Assembly: GCA_018806915.1 (NCBI GenBank)
Contig: JAGKQI010000009.1
Span: 186,001-250,000, forward strand
Source: Phytophthora colocasiae
Lineage: Eukaryota > Oomycota > Peronosporomycetes > Peronosporales > Peronosporaceae
Direction: 5' to 3'
DNA: 64,000 nt
Positions 19,336-31,071 of the stretch are shown piece by piece. Every line of letters begins with the position of its first letter. Positions within the stretch are counted from its first letter, which is position 1. Below the pieces are notes generated by a model. It ran no database searches. It was not told the DNA's origin and was given only the letters and a program-made list of their open reading frames with translations. The translations under genes and the position numbers were made by a program.

Positions 19336-21925
19336 ATGAGCCAGCAAGGAAGTGATCCCGGGAGCGATTATTTGCCTACACCTCCCGATTCCCCAAGATC
19401 CCCCGACGGTCCGCCATCTCCCCATTCCGACATCTCGCGACGTTCGTCGGGTCCGGCTCCAGACCACGCACGTCCGCTCTCATCCGATGAGGCTGGGCCG
19501 ATACCGGGTAGTCCAGGGCGGGATCGCCTGGTGCGCGAACGTGATCAACTAAGTCGTGAAACCATGGAACTTCGGGCGCATGTCGACGCTATGGAGCGGT
19601 TCCGGGCAGACCAGCAGGGCGAGATTGCGCGTCTGGAGCGCGAGATCGCTGATCTCGCGGAGGAAGCCTCTGATCTCGATGGATTGCGTATGCAGGTTCA
19701 CCAACTCCGATCGGAACGCGACGAGTTCGCGCGGCGTCTCAACTCTGCCCAGGCAGACCTAGATCGAGCTACAGAGGACCGGGATCGTTTGACTGAAGAG
19801 GTGGAACAAGCCACCAACGAGATCCAGGATCTTCAGGCGGAAGCCCGGATCCATGCTTGCGATCTGGCTGAGGCGAAGCAAGACTCCGTCACTGCCAAGG
19901 CCAGCTACAACCGGATCTCGGCTGATCTTGCACATCTCCAACTGGATTCCAGCCCCACGCCTTCGACAGGGGCTCCCACTCGATTGGCCCTGGCTGAGCG
20001 AGATCGAGCCTTGGCGGACTCCGCCCGAGCGATCGCTTCCCTGACCAGTATCGCTGGTGAACGTGACCTAGCCACCGATCAACTCGCCCACGCTAACTCC
20101 GAACTGAACCGAGTCACTTCGGAGCGGGATCGCCTACTCGCGGAACGAGACCAAGCGTTCGCAGATCGCGACAGAGCACAGGCGGATCTCAGCACCGAGC
20201 GACAGCGATCCACTCGTCTAGGTGCGTACATAGTCTAGATCCCCCTCCACCTGACCTTGATCACTCATATTCTGTTTGTCGTAGAGGATGATCTGATCGG
20301 TACCCATGCCGAAGTGCAGGAGTTAGGAGCGAGTCTTCAAGCACTGCAGGAGAACTACGATCAAGCGGAAGATAACATATCGGCGACTACCAACGTCCTG
20401 ACCGAAATGGTGTCTCGGCTCCGTGCTGCTCAAGATGAACGGGGGGTCAAACGTGCTCTCAGTCCGCCCCCATCTCCTGCTACATCGCCCCCGCACAAGA
20501 CCTCGCGGACGGAGCCTCCCCCGGCCGATCACGACGCGGCCCCACCTGATGTTCCCGCTGGAGACCAACCCGGTGGCCAGGCCCAGGCGACCGAGCTCGA
20601 AGAAAAGCACGAGGAAGGCCCAGACCCCTTCGATCTGGGTCCTGAACCCGCGATCCCGACTGGGCCAGATGCGGAGGAAGCAGATCGCACCCAGGCCACC
20701 TCGCAAGTGACCGTGGAAGCATCTTCCCCGAAGAAGGGTGGCTCGGATCGGTCCAAACGTAAACCCGATCCAGAGCATGACGATGACGCGGAGGATTCTG
20801 GCGCTGGATCCGACGACGCTCTTCGGGCTACGATACTCCGATCGCTGTCGTGGCACCGCCGGCATGGAAATCCTCCTCCAGCATCCGGTGATCAAGGGGG
20901 GCCTGCTCCATCGACGCCTCCGGCGCAGCCGACACCTCCGGGCGGCAGTTCCCCACAGACTCTGATCACTTCTCCTCAGGGGTCCCCGAGGGGTAGTCCA
21001 GCTGGCGGGAGCCCTCCCGGTGGGGGATCTCCGGGTGGCGGCTCTCCCGGCGGCTCGCCGCGCCCCCAGCTACACCCTCCTCTGTTCGCGATCAGCTCGT
21101 CTATTCCCGGGTATGCGAACGTCCGGCAGTTTGCGGCTGGTGATGTCTTCCCGTGGGATCCGATGTTCGTCGGAACTTTGGCGATCGTCGGTATGATCCT
21201 CTCCACATTGTCCAAGAGGCTGCTGCTACCTCCCGGATTCCTTTACCCAGCGAGATCACCGGCTAATCGCCCTTCCCGAGCTGGGGTCGGTTGGTTGGTT
21301 AGCCTGATCACTGGGCCCAACGTGCAGGCCCTACTTGCTACCCGACCTTGGGAGGTGCTCCGCAACCGACCGGCCCCCCCTCACCTTCGATCTCGGTCTA
21401 CATCGTCGTGCTGGAACTTTGCTGGGGCAGATCGCGGATGCCTACGCCGCCTTCGAGTCAGATCACCTGCAGGCCTACTGGGAATCGACCCATTATCTCG
21501 AGATCACGAAGGCGATGTATGAGGCTGATCCTGATCTCCGTCGGTATTACCTCGAGCGTCGGCAACGGCGTAGCCGTACCGGAGAACGTTGGCGGCTGCT
21601 GTTGGGACGATTCCTGCCCATGATGCGGGCGATGTGGGCGGACATCGATCTTCTGCTCGATCCCTACTTCCTGCACTTCCCTACTATCCGTGATCGGGTA
21701 TACTGGTACCCCGGATCGGCCTCCCGAATGGCTAACCTGGCCCAGCCGACTCTGAACCGCCCGGAGCCCACCGATCTGATCTCTGCGTTGGCAGAATGCG
21801 ATCAGGAGGACCTTTGGCGCAACCATTACCGCGATCGGCCGGCAGATCATCCGTCTCGGCAGATCCCACGGCTCGAAAACAAGTTTAACCCGCCTGCTCC
21901 ACCTACACCTCCTGGGACTCCCTAA
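19336..21925 (+). CDS. Antisense coiled-coil/PWDP-domain ORF inside element B (spliced, one frameshift)
   Basis: This ORF lies on the strand opposite to gag-pol, between pol and the 3' LTR. Exon 1 (19336-20221) starts MSQQGSDPGSDYLP. It has a Pro/Ser-rich head, then a long coiled coil with DRDRL, ERDQL and RDRA heptads. A 63-bp intron (20222-20284) joins in frame to LEDDLIGTHAEVQELG. Exon 2 has a Pro/Gly-rich linker and a conserved domain: IPGYANVRQFAAGDV, PWDPMFVG, KRLLLPPGFLYPAR. In the C run at 21375-21381 the frame shifts, and WESTHYLEITKAM and LLDPYFLHF follow to a stop at 21925. The same protein, in sense, is fused to gag in A1. No homologous family is known to me. A role as an accessory or env-position protein is speculation. 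Confidence 0.6.
20222..20284 (+). other. Predicted 63-bp spliceosomal intron
   Basis: The donor is GTGCGT, the acceptor is GTAG preceded by a T-rich stretch, and candidate branch motifs CTGAC and CTCAT lie inside. The intron contains an in-frame TAG. Removing it joins phase 1 to phase 1 and fuses two ORFs whose products align, in that order, with the continuous homologue at 5749-6819. The length and donor suit oomycete introns. Confidence 0.6.
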
Positions 21926-22300
21926 TCTCGCGATCTCGACCAGTTCGGAGGTGATCAGCCGAACCTGGAGTCGATCAGCACGCTTACATATTCTTTATCA
22001 TGATCTGGTACTTCGTCACGCGATCCCGACTCCAGCCTAGCCTCTTTTCAATTCCACGTAACCTTTCCAACTTCAAAGACCAGCGTTCTTCTCCATACTT
22101 AATCCACAGTTTCGATCTCCGTTTAACATCTTCGAAATCTCCACACCTTCCATCCAATCACTCCGGTTTCACATGCATATACAAGAAAAATATAAAATCT
22201 CCACGAAAAATATAAAATCTCCACATCCGATCCAGATAGACATCCAGATCTGCATCCGCGATCTCGGCGTTGTGACCTGGTCACATCGCCCCCTTCGCGT
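21926..22300. other. Spacer between antisense ORF and pol end in B
   Basis: I see no ORF in these 375 bases. The composition is more AT-rich than its surroundings. A 20-bp direct duplication (GAAAAATATAAAATCTCCAC, twice in tandem) lies at about 22184-22224. The two convergent genes of B would both end here, so transcript-end signals are plausible but not proven. Confidence 0.5.
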
Positions 22301-25300
22301 CTACACCTCTTCGTGCGACTGCATCACGCCAAACCGATTTCGGTTAGCATGATCACGTAGGAACGCACTCAGTATGGCTCCACAGTTAAGATCAGCTTCA
22401 TCAACTTAAGTCGGTTCGTCATAACCGACCCAGTGTACCAGGAATTCACGATAGATCCGGCCGTAGCGAGTTCGTTTCCCACTTCGCATGTCCGAGATCC
22501 GTTCGACTTCGTACTCATCGGCATCCAGATCTGGGACCCAACTGTCCTCCGGAAGGAGGATCTCATCGAAATCGAGCCGATCTGCTTCATCTACCGTCAA
22601 CTCGATCCGCGGTCGATCCGGGAAACTCCGCACTAGCTTTAGCTTAGAAACATGGACCACTGGGAAGATATGGTAATCAGATCCCGCGATCTCCAGCTTG
22701 ATCGTGAATTCATTGAGCTTCTCTGCAACACGGAACGGGCCGTGCCAAAGGTGAGCGAGTTTACGTGCATACCCTTCCTTCACACGATCTAGGTATAGCC
22801 AAACTCGTGATCCAGCTTCGATCTGATGCGGATCGACATCCTCATTGTGCCGATCGGCTCGATCTGCAATCGCCTCTCGTAGTCTAGCGTTGACCTGTTC
22901 TCGCGACTGCTGGTAGTATCTCTGAACCCGATATCTCCACCGTCTTGGATCGCGATCGTGGCGTCTGGTCGATCCGATCGGGATCGTTGCCTCCAACGTC
23001 GATCTCGGATCCCATCCATGTACCAGGTAATGAGGGGTATCTCCCCGAACCCGATCGTGAGCCGTGTTAATGGCGAACGTCAGTCTCTCCGCGTATTCAT
23101 CCCAGTCCTTCTGATCGAGATCTTGAACATACATCTTGATCGCCCTAGTCGCCGTTTGCACCATCCGTTCCGCAGTCCCGTTGGCTTGTGGCCGGTAGGC
23201 CATTGTCGCCCGTTGTCGCTGCCCCAGGATCTTATTGAACGATCTGAAGAAGTCAGACATGAAACCCGGTTCCCGATCGTGCCTGATCATCTCGCTAGCA
23301 CCAAATCTGCGGAACACGCATTCTTCATAGGATTCTGCGACGGTCTGGGCCGATCGGGAGGAACTGGCCTTCGCGATCACATATCCCGTGAACAGATCGA
23401 CCCAGATCAGTAGTTCGGTGTAGCCTTTGTTAGATCTGGGCAGGGAGGGTATGTGATCCATCGCTATGATCTGGAACGGGTATGTTGCTTGCAGATTCCC
23501 CGGCGACTCGCCCCGGATCGTGGGTCTCCCTTTTCCAGTCTCACAGTCTACACACTCGCCTACGTATCGCTGCACGCTCCGATATAATCCCCTCCAGTGG
23601 AAATGATCTCGGATTCGCTGATAAGTGCGTCCGATCCCCTGATGTCCCCCCTCCAGAGTCGTATGGTAGTGGTGGAGGACATCCTGCTGTAGCGTTTCTG
23701 GAACTACAAGTCTCATCAGGCGATCGCGATCACCTCTTGATCTCGGCCCTGGTGGGCAATAAAACAACAGATCCTGTTCATCTACCTCGTACTCGGAAGC
23801 GATCTTGGCGTAGGATCCAGACTCGGCTCGAGTAAGATCCGCGATCTGCCCAGCCAGGTACTTCTTTAGTCCGGCGATCCAGACCTCCTCGTCCTGGGCT
23901 CGCCTGATCCGATCCACCCGCATCTCCCGGATCAGTTCCTCTCGCAGGACGGGGGCATCAGGTCGCGCTCGGGCTGCACGCGTCGCTACTGCCGACACTT
24001 GCACAGTTCGATCTTCAACTCGAGGGATCAACACCTCATCAAGCCGATTCAGGGTGATCAGATCGCACCGATCTGCCTCATCGTGGACCTCGATCCCGCT
24101 TCCTCGCTGCAGCGCGGCACTCACCAAGCTATCTGCGCTCCCATTCCAGTCTCTCTTCACATGGACCAGCTCATGATCTCCCCAATTCCGCAAGTGATCT
24201 AGCACCTTCTGTTTCAGTAACGTCAATCCTGGCGCCTTGCAGTCGATCTCGCCCCCCACTTGTCGGATCACTAGATTCGAATCGCCACAAACGACCAAAC
24301 GGCGGCGTTCTAACTGTGCGATCATGCTAAGACCTAGCAAGAGTCCACGGTATTCCGCTTCATTGACAGTAAGGCTTTCAGCATAATCCGATCTAGCCTT
24401 GATCACTTTCCACTCTGGTAAACTCCACACGATCGCGCTGAAAGCGCCTCCTCCTCGTTTCACGCGTGCCGATCCGTCGAAACTTATAACCCACAACTCC
24501 TCATCTGGGTCTACGGTGGGGATCGACATCTGGATCCGACGTTTTGGCTCCTTTCGCGGCGCGATCGCGATCAGAGCTTCGTCGATCTCCGATCTGGGCG
24601 TTATGTTAGCTGCGATCGCCCCCAGTATTTCATCCTCCCCCTTCGTACACTTCGTGATCTCGAGTGTCCACGGGGACAGAAGAGCAGACCATTGTCCCAG
24701 ACGTCCTTGGAGGCCGGCAGACTTGAACAGCCAGGCAAGCGTCGAGTGTCGGGTTAGGACCTTGATCCGACGTCCCACCAACAAGGTGTAGTGTAAATCC
24801 AAGATCCGAAGTAGAGCTAACACCTCCTTTTCGGCAACATTATAATTCAGCTCGTTGGTCTTCAAGGTTCGGCTGGCAAACGCGACCGGGTGGTAGATCT
24901 GGTCGTGTTCCTGCATTAGTGCGGCGGAAATCGCCCAGTCACTAGCGTACACGATCACCACGGGTAACTTCGTCGTGTCGAAGTGACGAAGGATCGGGGT
25001 CGACGCGATCTTGGTTTTCAAGGCTGTAAACGCCCTGTATGCCCTACCCCACCTCTCGTCACCAGTCTTTAGGCCCAGGTTGGCTCCGATCTCGCTTGAA
25101 CAGGGTGAAGACATCGCCCCCAAGTCAGGATCCGGTGTACTACCGCTTGTTTGAGTCGGGATATCTAGTGATCTATCCCGATCCGACTTAAGCGCGACGG
25201 GATCTTGAGTGATCAGGTCCATGCTATCCATGATCTTTCGTAGATCTGGTCGCTTCTTCAGTTCTGCGAACTCCACCTCACGTAGTTCATATAGGACCGA

Positions 25301-27991
25301 TGCATAGATCGCATAATCCTCGATGAACCGACTATAGTAATTCAAACTTCCAAGGAACGATTGCATGGATCGGAGTGATCCAGGGAATGGTAGATCCGTC
25401 AGAGACTTCAGGTCCTTCGGGTTTGCCTCCAATCCATCGATCGACACTTTGTGTCCGAGATATTCCACTTTATCCATGCCCCAGAAGCTCTTTGCCACAC
25501 TGATCGAGAGATTCCACTTATCACAGGCCTCCAATAGGCCTTCCACCCGATCGCACATTTGATCCCATGATCCAGCCGTGATCAAGATATCGTCGATGTA
25601 TGATCTCCGACCTAGCACCGACGGGCGACCGGGATCTTCCGGGATTCCTGACTCGAACACATCCGCAGAGCCTTCCACATCTCCGGACTGGGAGATCTTC
25701 AAAAATCCATATAGGGCATTGTCCACAAGGTGTTGATAGATCTGAGGGGCGTTCTTCAGCCCGAACGGCATGCGATTCCACTCGAAAAGGCCAAATGGAG
25801 TGATGAAAGCCGAGATCGCGCGAGCTCGATCGGTCATTGATACGACCCAGAATCCACTCGCCATGTCTAATGAACAATACCACAGAACTTTGTCAAGATC
25901 TTCTAGCAGGTCATTGATCAGGGGCATCGGGTAGATCATCAGCCTTGTGAGACCGTTCACCAGCCGATAATCGATACATAGTCGGATGTCTACACCGTTC
26001 TTCTTGATGATCACCACGATCGGAGATGCCCATGGCGATGTCGATGGCCGAATGATCTTGGCAGCTAGGAGTCCTTTGATAAGATCCGATACTTTCTCGC
26101 GAAACTGTGGCGCCACCTTTCGGACTCGTTGTGCGATCGGCTTTGCATCACCCACGTCGATATCGCATATAACACCCTTGGCCGCTGGAGGAAGTGCGTT
26201 TCCCTTTCCGATCAGGAGATGTCGCTTCTTCCAAATAATCTGTCGAAGTTTCTCGATCTCCTCCGGGGTCGCCGATCCCGGATTCCCTACTTGCAGATCT
26301 TCAATCCTGACTTCTTCGGTGGTGGAGATCTGGATCTCTGGTACTACTGCGAGATTATCGGCTAGATCTTCGGCCGAAAAATCGCCACTTTCGTGTAAGT
26401 GGGTCTGATCGGCGTTCTCGATCCCTTCAGGAGATGTCGGATCCGGTTCATCCGTTGATTGATCACGCAGCCTATCGTCCTTGGCTGTCAAGATCGGGGT
26501 GTCTTTAACCATGGGGACGGCATCGGCGTCGGATTCATGTTTGATCTCGATTTGAAAATCTGGTTTTTCTGTTTTTACCTCGATCTCTCCTTCGCATGTC
26601 CGATCTGTCCGATCTGGGGCCTGATCTGGCAAGCTCTCATTCGTCTCAGTCTCACCGCCCCCAGCTTCGCCACTCGGGGTCTTGTCGGAACTGATCGTAA
26701 TCGGTGGGGTATCCATGGGATCCGGTTGGGGATCGATGAATGCGACCTTGACTTCGGCCGTATCGGTTGGTGATCGCGGTTCCAATGTCGATATTGGTGC
26801 AGGATCAGGATCGGTCCTGGTTGCCCCACCTCGGCGGAGTAGGGATCGCGGCGTAACGTAGGTCGGCCGTTCGACCGACGGTAAGGGGATCTCTACGGAT
26901 TCCTGAGGTTCTGGTCTTGCGTCCACAGTCGCTTCTAGAGCTAGATTCTGCCACTCCATGTAACGTCGGGATCCGATCGACACAAACCCGGGGAATCGAG
27001 GCACTTTCTCCTGATCAAGTACCATTCCAACATGTAATCTGTGATCCAGTCGTAAAATCTTCTCGCTCAAATTCGTGATCACTAAGTACCGAGTTCGGCC
27101 GGGTCCATTCACCACTGTAGGTACCCATTGATCGCCTCTGGTCACCCACAATTTCTCTGTCGCCGATAATTTCACTCTCGATGCGATCTCTTCAGATCCC
27201 CCAACTGGGATATGTAGATCTTCCTCCAATTTTACCGATCTTACCTTCTCCCCGTATAATCTCTTGCGACCACTAAGTGGGATCCCCACTTCATTAGGTA
27301 AGCACATCGATCCCTTCGCAAGATCCATCCGGACCCCAGCCGGGATCATGAAATCCATACCCAGGATCGCATCTTGCCCGGATAGATCCCCGATCCAAAT
27401 ATCGAAAAAGTAAACCAAGTATCCCGCAAGCGTGATCTTGATCCTCGTTCTTCCCTCGGTGGTGTACACATTATCACCGATCCCAACACACTCCTGTCTC
27501 TGACTAGTGTCAAAGTGGCACCCAACCTTACGAGCAAAGGCGGTATCCAAGATGGATACCTCGGAGCCAGTGTCCAGGAGCAAGATCGCTCTTTCGTGAT
27601 TGATCTTGCCTGAGATCTTGGCTTGGCGGAACCATTTTTCGGGTGCGTGGTATTTCCAATACCCCCTGGACTCTCCTTCCTTGAGATCCAGAGCCACTTC
27701 CGCACCAGATCGAGAGAACTCATCGATCCGGGGAAGACTCGCGATCCTAGCAGTATACGAATGCAACTTACATGTATTACCGCGCAGATCCAAATTCTCC
27801 CTATCTTGATCTCTCGATTTCTTGTTCACATATGCATAGATGCAGTACTCAGAACGCTCGGCTCGTACCGGTTTCCAAACCGGCGAGCGTCCTAGTTTAA
27901 CATCTTTTCCACCTTCTCGGGGAACAATCCGGCATGTCGGGTCGGGTCGTACCACTTGCGGATCTGGTTGTAGAATTCTTCCATGGGGCAT
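22301..27991 (-). pseudogene. pol: Ty3/Gypsy pol of B with two RNase H domains and a chromodomain
   Basis: The frame is 1861 codons to a premature TAA (22406-22408) and then stays open to TAG at 22301. Protease has LLLDTGSEVSILD (Asp near residue 140). RT starts about 607 and has YIDD near 797. The retroviral-type RNase H is about 985-1090 (VIVYASDWAISAAL). A second, cellular/archaeal-type RNase H is about 1163-1295, with FDGSA, NEAEYRG, GDSNLV and NGSADS giving a D-E-D-D set. The integrase zinc module is about 1435-1490 and the core acids are in AMDHIP, RHDREPGF and NGTAERM. The chromodomain begins DEYEVERI..FLVHWVGYDEPT. The TAA replaces the next residue, expected to be Trp. Pol is reached by -1 frameshift. 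Confidence 0.92.
27854..27901 (-). promoter_or_regulatory. Programmed -1 frameshift site, gag-pol of B (unit 1)
   Basis: Gag ends ATG TTA AAC TAG, giving the heptamer G_TTA_AAC (27895-27901) right before the stop. Four bases further is a nested stem: outer ACGCTCG / CGAGCGT (27884-27890 and 27854-27860), inner CCGGTTT / AAACCGG with a GG loop. Pol continues in the -1 frame (DVKLGRSPV). Identical signals lie at 30934-30981 (unit 2) and 34013-34060 (unit 3). Confidence 0.78.
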
Positions 27992-30054
27992 TCTCCAGCT
28001 TCATGGATCTCCCCACAACCACGGCAGGTATACAGACAGCGATCCGTTGGGTGACCCCTCTTCCCGCACTTTTCACAAGTTAGACGTCTCCAGCAGTCCA
28101 GATCCGTATGCTTCCGCGATCCACAGTGTGAACAGCGACCTCGATCGTGGTCCGACGTACCCCTGCGATCCGCGATCCGGCCTCGATCTTGCGTGTTCAC
28201 CTGCGATCGCGACTGATCCTGTTGGTGGGGGACGCCCCCAGTGCCGATCTGCTTGTCTTCCGACGCGGCAAGATATATCCTCCGGAGATCGCCTTCAGAA
28301 TCGGATCCGTCCGATCCGGATATTTCCTCTGATTCCGAGCTCGGATCTTGGGTTTGGATCGCCCGTACCACCGCTCGGGTGGGTGCCGCCGGGGCACTGG
28401 CCGGTGCCTTTTGTCTGTACTTCGATCCGAACGCAGATTTACGCTGTCTGCTTTTCGCCCGTTCCCGGGCACGAAGTACCTCCTCAAGTTCATCGACGTC
28501 ATTCAGCCGGAGTAGGGTCAGCCGATCAGCTAACTCCGGATCTCCCAATGTCTCGATATAGTGGTCTACATGTTCCCGGCGGGCCTTAGGGCTTCCATCC
28601 TTGATCTTCAGTCTAGCACGTAAAGCCGCCACGTTGAGCCGGTAGAGATAGTCAAGGGGAGTTTCTTCCGATCGCTTGCGAGCGTGATAGTATTGCCACG
28701 CGACCGACATACCCAACCCACAATACTGGGTCTGGAAACTGTCCAACAGATCTGCCCACTTGGTTTTCGTCGTTCGACTGAGCTGCCTGTACCAGTTCTT
28801 TGCCGGTCCCACCATCAGATCTGCAAATGTGAGGCATTTTTCTTCTTCCGTAGCCTGATCGCGCTGAAATGCTGACTTGACTTTACTGATTCAGGCCCGA
28901 GCGCGATCTTCGTCCAGATCTTTACCCGCAAAATCTTTCAGATCCGAGATCGCTGAGATCCGGACCCGCTGGATCATCGACGATCCTCCTTGACCGATCG
29001 CCGCGGATGCGATCGCTGCTCGGCTCGACGTCTGTCCACCGGAACTTGGTATGCCCATGTCGTCTGGATCGTATTCCCATGCATCCGGATCCGAGGCCGT
29101 AACAGACTCCATCTCAACATCCAACTCCCCTTTGATCGGCGATCGGGGTGTCGCGAGATTCCGTTCTTTTAAGAAACGATCCATCGCCATTTGAAAGTAG
29201 TCGTCCAACTTGTTGCTCGATCCAGTGGAATTAGTCATCGGCGCGGTCTGGTCTGTCCGGATCCGGCGATTTTCTTGCTGATCGGGTGTCTTAGCCTCCA
29301 GTTTCGTGGTCACCGATCGTGTATCTTGTTTCTTCATACGCGATTTCAGGAATTTGGCACCGGAGGGGCCCAGCGACATGCGTTGCAGCCTTCTCGGGCT
29401 GTCGGAATCTGGTTCCGAAGTCGCTGACGCGTAGCATGACGATCCAGTCTGATAACCTAGATCGGGCGTCAGTGGGCGTTCGCCGACCAAGACTTTGAGA
29501 GAGTTGAATAGATCATGGGTCGCAGATTGAATCGCTTCCAGTTCCAGATCAAATAGAGAGTTCGGGTCGAATTCTCCAGCCACTAAACCAGCCTCTTGGA
29601 GCAGATCAAGTAGAATCTTCACCGCGTTCAGGCGGTCCGAGCTAGTCCGGGGTTTCGACACTGGGCCGGTGAGGTTACCGATCGGGCGGACTTGTATGAT
29701 CGTAAGAACAGGATCGTTAAGCAAGGTCTCGCTTAGCATCTTCCTGTAATAGGCCTGCTCGATCGCGTCCTTGGTATTCGTCGATCCTGGGCTGATCATA
29801 TCTTCTGGCTCTGAGTCTGGAGCTTTCATTTTCGTCCGGGTGCTCTTGATCTTCTTTTTCTTGGTCGATCTTGAGGCAACAGTGGACTTGGTGAGCAGAT
29901 TAGGTTTCAGCTTTGCTGATTCCTTATCGCTCGTGTGCGGATCTCGATTCTCATCGAGATCCGCGGTGGCCCTCGAAGGGGCCTTGGGAGGAATTCGAGG
30001 TTTTTCTTCAAGATCTGGATTGCGATCCAGGTCTGCCTCGTGCCTGTCAGTAGA
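27892..30054 (-). pseudogene. gag: Gag of B, unit 1 (in-frame TGA)
   Basis: From the junction at 30054 the frame reads STDRHEADLDRNP, a basic Ser/Lys-rich region, YFQMAMDRFLKERN, MIQRVRISAISDLKDFAGKDLDEDRARA, and then TGA at 28891-28893. Elements D and E have TGG (Trp) there. It then stays open through a capsid-like domain (MVGPAKNWYRQLSR, MSVAWQYYHARKRSEETPLDYL) and three zinc knuckles: CSHCGSRKHTDLDC, CEKCGKRGHPTDRC and CRGCGEIHEAGEC. It ends at KMLN in the slippery site. The TGA is shared by all three units. Confidence 0.9.
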
Positions 30055-31071
30055 GATCGACACAAACCCGGGGAATCGAGGCACTTTCTCCTGATCAAGT
30101 ACCATTCCAACATGTAATCTGTGATCCAGTCGTAAAATCTTCTCGCTCAAATTCGTGATCACTAAGTACCGAGTTCGGCCGGGTCCATTCACCACTGTAG
30201 GTACCCATTGATCGCCTCTGGTCACCCACAATTTCTCTGTCGCCGATAATTTCACTCTCGATGCGATCTCTTCAGATCCCCCAACTGGGATATGTAGATC
30301 TTCCTCCAATTTTACCGATCTTACCTTCTCCCCGTATAATCTCTTGCGACCACTAAGTGGGATCCCCACTTCATTAGGTAAGCACATCGATCCCTTCGCA
30401 AGATCCATCCGGACCCCAGCCGGGATCATGAAATCCATACCCAGGATCGCATCTTGCCCGGATAGATCCCCGATCCAAATATCGAAAAAGTAAACCAAGT
30501 ATCCCGCAAGCGTGATCTTGATCCTCGTTCTTCCCTCGGTGGTGTACACATTATCACCGATCCCAACACACTCCTGTCTCTGACTAGTGTCAAAGTGGCA
30601 CCCAACCTTACGAGCAAAGGCGGTATCCAAGATGGATACCTCGGCGCCAGTGTCCAGGAGCAAGATCGCTCTTTCGTGATTGATCTTGCCTGAGATCTTG
30701 GCTTGTCGGAACCATTTTTCGGGTGCGTGGTATTTCCAATACCCCCTGGACTCTCCTTCCTTGAGATCCAGAGCCACTTCCGCACCAGATCGAGAGAACT
30801 CATCGATCCGGGGAAGACTCGCGATCCTAGCAGTATACGAATGCAACTTACATGTATTACCGCGCAGATCCAAATTCTCCCTATCTTGATCTCTCGATTT
30901 CTTGTTCACATATGCATAGATGCAGTACTCAGAACGCTCGGCTCGTACCGGTTTCCAAACCGGCGAGCGTCCTAGTTTAACATCTTTTCCACCTTCTCGG
31001 GGAACAATCCGGCATGTCGGGTCGGGTCGTACCACTTGCGGATCTGGTTGTAGAATTCTTCCATGGGGCAT
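30055..31071 (-). pseudogene. Protease segment of B unit 2, fused in frame to gag of unit 1
   Basis: The frame runs from MPHGRILQ through the active site LLLDTGAEVSILD and ILGMDFMIPAG to RFPGFVSI, then passes directly into the next gag (STDRHEAD) without a stop. The protease is therefore followed by a second gag instead of RT. A 726-codon frame results, ended by the shared TGA. Confidence 0.85.

Larger units (their letters stand above)
26975..30054 (-). repeat. Tandem gag-protease unit 1 of B (3080 bp)
   Basis: This unit runs from the gag segment starting STDRHEAD to the protease-side segment ending RFPGFVSI, and is followed by the rest of pol. Units 2 and 3 are near-identical head-to-tail copies. 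Junctions fall in the word GATC. Unit 1 has private differences, such as GSEVS where units 2 and 3 have GAEVS, so it is not a simple assembly copy. Confidence 0.92.

Noticed and set aside
27840..28589. 249-residue plus-strand ORF, repeated at 30920 and 33999
   Set aside because: It is the exact antisense of gag in each tandem unit, and its coding pattern has no conservation beyond that of gag.
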